A DNA stretch of 64,000 bases from Alexandriicola marinus (lineage in GTDB: Bacteria; Pseudomonadota; Alphaproteobacteria; Rhodobacterales; Rhodobacteraceae). Both the position numbers and the translations under genes were made by a program. Location: NCBI RefSeq assembly GCF_004000435.1, contig NZ_RBVZ01000005.1:1-64000 (forward strand), written 5' to 3'. This document shows positions 61,423 through 64,000 of the stretch, in pieces; the first letter of the stretch is position 1, and each line of letters opens with the position of its first letter. Under the pieces are notes generated by a model, which made no database searches, was not told where the DNA came from, and worked only from the letters and a program-made list of their open reading frames with translations.

Positions 61423-63168
61423 TCAGGTTGGTTCAGGCAGTTCGGGAGGGGTGTAGGTGTCGGGGTTGGCGAGCCACTTCTGCCATTGGGAGCGGAAGTC
61501 CTTATTCGTGAGATCATGCCTCGGCCAATGGGCAGGCCATTGCGCGCTGTCGGGACCATGTCCCCCTGGCAAAACCACGGTCGCATCGCCGAACATGCCG
61601 TTCACCTGATCTTGATCCAGAGTTGACTTGGAAAGGTTTATGGATTTCAGGGCGGCAAACTGAACATCTGCCGCCGTGAAGTTAGTTTCAGAGTCGAGCC
61701 GCGCTACCCAGAAGTTCGCCCCCTGCATCCGTGCCTGCACGATGTGCGCCCCCTGCATCAGTGCTAGCCCGAGCCGCGCCCCCTGCATCCGCGCCTCCAT
61801 GAGGTCCGCCCCCTGCATCCGCGCCTGCCAGAGGTTCGCCCCCTGCATCCGCGCAAAACTGAGGTCCGCCCCCTGCATCTGCGTCTCCACGAGGTCCGCC
61901 CCCTGCATCTGCGTCAATCTGAAGGCTGCCCCCTGCATCTGCGCCGAATGGAGGTTCACCCCCTGCATTCGCGCGCCCCTGAAGAGCGCCCCCTGCATCC
62001 GCGCCCCCAAAAGGACCGCCCCCTGCATCTGCGTCTCCACGAGGTCCGCTCCCTGCATCTGCGCCCCCACGAGGCCCGCGCCCTGCATCTGCGCCCCCAC
62101 GAGGCGCGCGCCCTGCAACTGCGCCCCATCGAAACGGGCGTTCTCGAAGTCGCCATGTTCGAAATCGGCACCTTGCAGGTTTGTTTCGCGCAGATCGAGC
62201 CGGTAGCGCCGCCTTCGAACTAGCCACTCCCTGACGGCAGTCTTGAATTGATCCATGGCCTTGGCCCACGCCTCTGAAGCGGATACATCATCGGTCCATT
62301 CAGGCGCCTTCAAACCGCTGTCTTCAAAGGATGGGACGCCATCCCGCTCCACCGTCTTTTGAGCATTGGTGCGCCGTCCGATCACGGTGAGGGCCATTTG
62401 AACATCCGCACGAGGGCGCACCGCATCGCCATTCGCCCCCGAGTTTGCGAGGATTCGCCGGGTCTTCGCGGCATACGCATGCCGCCACCTCTCCCAGACG
62501 GCTTCCCGGACAACCCGGTCGTCATCATCTCGCAGATTCAGTTCCGGCACATCCACCGCGTCTGACGCGGGGGCGTTCTGGCGGATATAGGCTGTCAGGA
62601 TTTCCATGATCTGGATGTGGACGTCGAGGTTCTTCTGGGCCAGCCGCTCCAAGGCAAGGATCGCGCCGATCCGGATTTCGATGTTGGGCGCGGTGTACTC
62701 AGTCATGAGCGGCTTGCTCTTGGCATCGAGAGCAGTCGATACCGGTTCCGTCATGTAAGAACCGTCGTTATGCCTTAGTTGAACTCTAACGACTTTCTCA
62801 GCCCCCAACCCCTCCACGGCCTTGTTGATCAGGTCGGTGATGTGGTTTTCCTGCGCGATGTCGACGGTGCGTTGGGCCACGAGGGTGCGCCAGATCAGGA
62901 ACGGGGCGCCGAGGAGGCCGATAATCAGGGTGCCGGCACCGAGGCTGGGGCCGCTGTCGGAAAAGGCTTGCCAATAGGTAGAGATCAGAACCGCGAAGGC
63001 CGCGCCAAAGGCTGTCAGGACCATCAGGATCACAAGCATCCCGAATAATGCGCCCAAGGCTCGCGATTTCGCCCATTCTGGCACCGGGCGGACACTCAGC
63101 CATTCGAGAATTCCGGGATCATTCTCTTTCTCGTCGCTCAAGACACGCACCCCGCTCGCGCAACCCAT
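61423..63168 (-). CDS. membrane-anchored pentapeptide-repeat protein with decapeptide MQGA array
   Basis: A protein of about 581 residues with two N-terminal helices (LGALFGMLVILMVLTAFGAA and GAGTLIIGLLGAPFLIW) and a cytoplasmic region with a conserved IRIGAILALERLAQKNLDVH stretch. A long pentapeptide-repeat region (about 350-510) alternates A-x-L-x-x and A-x-M-Q-G, so that each decapeptide carries MQGA. This gives a right-handed four-sided beta-helix. The C-terminus has a non-repeat tail (KDFRSQWQKWLANPDTYTPP). The ATG at 63168 is taken; GTG at 63150 is possible, and both lack a strong ribosome-binding site. The function is unknown. Confidence 0.7.
   Translation of the reverse strand: MGCASGVRVLSDEKENDPGILEWLSVRPVPEWAKSRALGALFGMLVILMVLTAFGAAFAVLISTYWQAFSDSGPSLGAGTLIIGLLGAPFLIWRTLVAQRTVDIAQENHITDLINKAVEGLGAEKVVRVQLRHNDGSYMTEPVSTALDAKSKPLMTEYTAPNIEIRIGAILALERLAQKNLDVHIQIMEILTAYIRQNAPASDAVDVPELNLRDDDDRVVREAVWERWRHAYAAKTRRILANSGANGDAVRPRADVQMALTVIGRRTNAQKTVERDGVPSFEDSGLKAPEWTDDVSASEAWAKAMDQFKTAVREWLVRRRRYRLDLRETNLQGADFEHGDFENARFDGAQLQGARLVGAQMQGAGLVGAQMQGADLVETQMQGAVLLGARMQGALFRGARMQGVNLHSAQMQGAAFRLTQMQGADLVETQMQGADLSFARMQGANLWQARMQGADLMEARMQGARLGLALMQGAHIVQARMQGANFWVARLDSETNFTAADVQFAALKSINLSKSTLDQDQVNGMFGDATVVLPGGHGPDSAQWPAHWPRHDLTNKDFRSQWQKWLANPDTYTPPELPEPT
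61711..62130 (-). repeat. 30-bp-period repeat array (14 units) inside the pentapeptide-repeat gene
   Basis: CCCTGCAWC recurs at exactly 30-bp spacing from 61721 to 62111, fourteen times on the plus strand, reading GATGCAGGG in the coding direction. Each unit encodes ten residues (two pentapeptides) with an invariant MQGA block and variable flanks. The exact phase and base identity across units point to expansion by tandem duplication or gene conversion. It is coding, not CRISPR. Confidence 0.93.
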
Positions 63169-63335
63169 ACGCGACAAAGAGACCTGATTTTCGCGCCGAT
63201 GTCGACGCCTGTCCCGTCCTGAACTGCACTCGTGATCTTGCGAACCCGACCTGCGGCCCTCAGCCGCAGGCGTTGCATCCCCGGTCCCGGTCCCCATATC
63301 GCGAAGACTGCCGTGTGCGGGGGTGTCGGGGGCCG

Positions 63336-63363
63336 TTGCCTTTCGCCCCCGCGCTCCCTACAA
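63336..63363 (+). promoter_or_regulatory. candidate promoter of yajC-secD
   Basis: TTGCCT (63336-63341) and CTACAA (63358-63363) are spaced by 16 bases, about 65 bases before yajC. A small hairpin (GGGCCG-GAT-CGGCCC) lies in the leader, and GAAGAGG precedes the yajC start as ribosome-binding site. Confidence 0.4.
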
Positions 63364-63426
63364 GGGCGGCGGAAAATCAATCGGGGCCGGATCGGCCCGT
63401 CCGACAGGTTAATGAAGAGGTCCGCC

Positions 63427-63708
63427 ATGGAAGGGATTGCCTCCCTCGTCCCGCTTATCCTGATCTTCGCGATCATGTATTTCCTGCTGATCCGTCCCCA
63501 GCAGAAAAAGCTCAAGGAACACCAGGAAATGGTGAAGGCGCTGCGCCGGGGCGACCAGGTCGTCACGCAGGGCGGCGTCATCGGCAAGGTGACCAAGGTC
63601 AAGGACGAGGGCGAGATCGAGGTCGAGATCGCCTCCGGCGTAATCGTCCGGGTGGTGCGCAGCACGATCACGCAAGTGCTGAGCAAGACCGAACCGGCCA
63701 AGAGCTGA
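63427..63708 (+). CDS. yajC: preprotein translocase subunit YajC
   Basis: A 93-residue protein with one N-terminal membrane helix (LVPLILIFAIMYFLLIRP) followed by QQKKLKEHQEMVKALRRGDQ and VVTQGGVIGKV, which are the YajC pattern. It joins SecD and SecF in the holotranslocon. The ATG at 63427 is used, as it gives the classical N-terminus MEGIASLVP. secD begins 8 bp downstream, the usual yajC-secD order. Confidence 0.95.
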   Translation: MEGIASLVPLILIFAIMYFLLIRPQQKKLKEHQEMVKALRRGDQVVTQGGVIGKVTKVKDEGEIEVEIASGVIVRVVRSTITQVLSKTEPAKS

Positions 63709-63715
63709 GCCGGAA

Positions 63716-64000
63716 ATGCTTCAAATCTCGCTCTTTCGCCGGATCGTCATTTTCGCGATCCTGATCGGCGGTCTGGTTCTGGCCCTGCCCAACGCCTTCT
63801 ACACGCGGGTGGAGCAGTCCAACGACGCCCGCGCGGTGATCGAGAGCGGGCTGAGCAATGACGATCTTTCGGCGGTGGCCGGGCAATGGCCCGATTTCCT
63901 GCCGTCGGGCCTCGTAAACCTCGGTCTCGACCTGCGGGGCGGGGCGCATCTGCTGGTCGAGGTTCAGGTCGAGGATGTCTATGCCGGGCGGCTCGACGCG
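63716..64000 (+). CDS. secD: protein translocase subunit SecD, partial (C-terminus beyond window edge)
   Basis: 95 codons are visible: MLQISLFRRIVIFAILIGGL, a first helix to LALPNAFYTR, then the periplasmic P1 start with LPSGLVNLGLDLRGGAHLLV. NLGLDLRGGAHLL is the conserved SecD motif at the beginning of the periplasmic domain. SecD helps drive late protein export with SecF, using the proton gradient. It starts 8 bp after yajC and is cut by the right edge. Confidence 0.93.
   Translation, partial: MLQISLFRRIVIFAILIGGLVLALPNAFYTRVEQSNDARAVIESGLSNDDLSAVAGQWPDFLPSGLVNLGLDLRGGAHLLVEVQVEDVYAGRLDA

Noticed and set aside
61711-62130. Regularly spaced short repeats that look like a CRISPR array
   Set aside because: The 30-bp period has no spacers, keeps the reading frame, and encodes pentapeptide repeats. 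There are no cas genes.

Overview
The window looks like a chromosomal segment of a GC-rich alphaproteobacterium of the Rhodobacterales (Roseobacteraceae/Paracoccaceae type). The evidence is a heterotetrameric sarcosine oxidase operon (soxBDAG), a ccmI-ruvX-DUF1289 operon, a VPLPA-CTERM protein, an iron superoxide dismutase, and an order of yfgM-like, bamB and der, all with strong GC bias. No rRNA, tRNA, CRISPR array, insertion sequence or intact prophage gene was seen. One decayed tyrosine integrase (25325-25694) is the only trace of a mobile element.

Layout. 1-1187: end of a signalling operon (Cache-like sensor without output domain, then a Tll0287/DUF3365-type sensor protein cut by the left edge). 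1644-5985: small accessory genes (FMN reductase, internally shortened cytochrome b561, membrane proteins, cupin) with a LysR and a TetR regulator. 6500-22046: a divergent cyclitol/sugar-acid catabolic locus. The minus arm is iolD-iolE-SDR-TIM-barrel isomerase-Gfo/Idh. The plus arm is iolG-aldehyde dehydrogenase-HpcH/HpaI aldolase-2-hydroxyacid dehydrogenase-Gfo/Idh-RpiR regulator, followed by a XylF/XylH-like ABC transporter. Three near-identical palindromes of form GCAA-N6-TTGC lie at the iolD/iolG divergent promoter, before the regulator and before the transporter, which makes a coherent local regulon. 22053-24940: a translationally coupled CRTAC1-type beta-propeller and a MauG-like di-haem protein. 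24941-25810: decayed DNA with the integrase remnant and an orphan GntR-like palindrome.

25811-30525: dusA, a TauE/SafE exporter coupled to a 2OG-Fe(II)-oxygenase-like protein, and the convergent ccmI-ruvX-DUF1289 operon. 30779-37266: the sarcosine oxidase genes, with a small membrane protein and a VPLPA-CTERM exported protein (with its own terminator) sitting between soxB and soxD. 37263-40918: a divergent pair, a fucosyltransferase-like/TPR protein and a GSCFA protein, probably for a surface glycan. 41030-49165: sodB, transporters of the DMT and MFS types, a LOG-family hydrolase, a LysM protein and an Atm1-type ABC exporter. 49196-54207: an RND efflux pump and its membrane fusion protein. 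54504-64000: envelope and housekeeping genes (yfgM-like, bamB, der, DUF2235 hydrolase, serS, a pentapeptide-repeat membrane protein, yajC and the start of secD).

The most interesting proposal is that the cyclitol locus carries an inositol-type route in which IolB/IolC/IolJ are replaced by an aldehyde dehydrogenase, a sugar-acid oxidoreductase and an HpcH/HpaI aldolase, giving hydroxypyruvate and malonate semialdehyde without phosphorylation. This is an inference from gene content. Other candidates are the CRTAC1/MauG-like pair as a protein-maturation couple and the GT-TPR/GSCFA pair.
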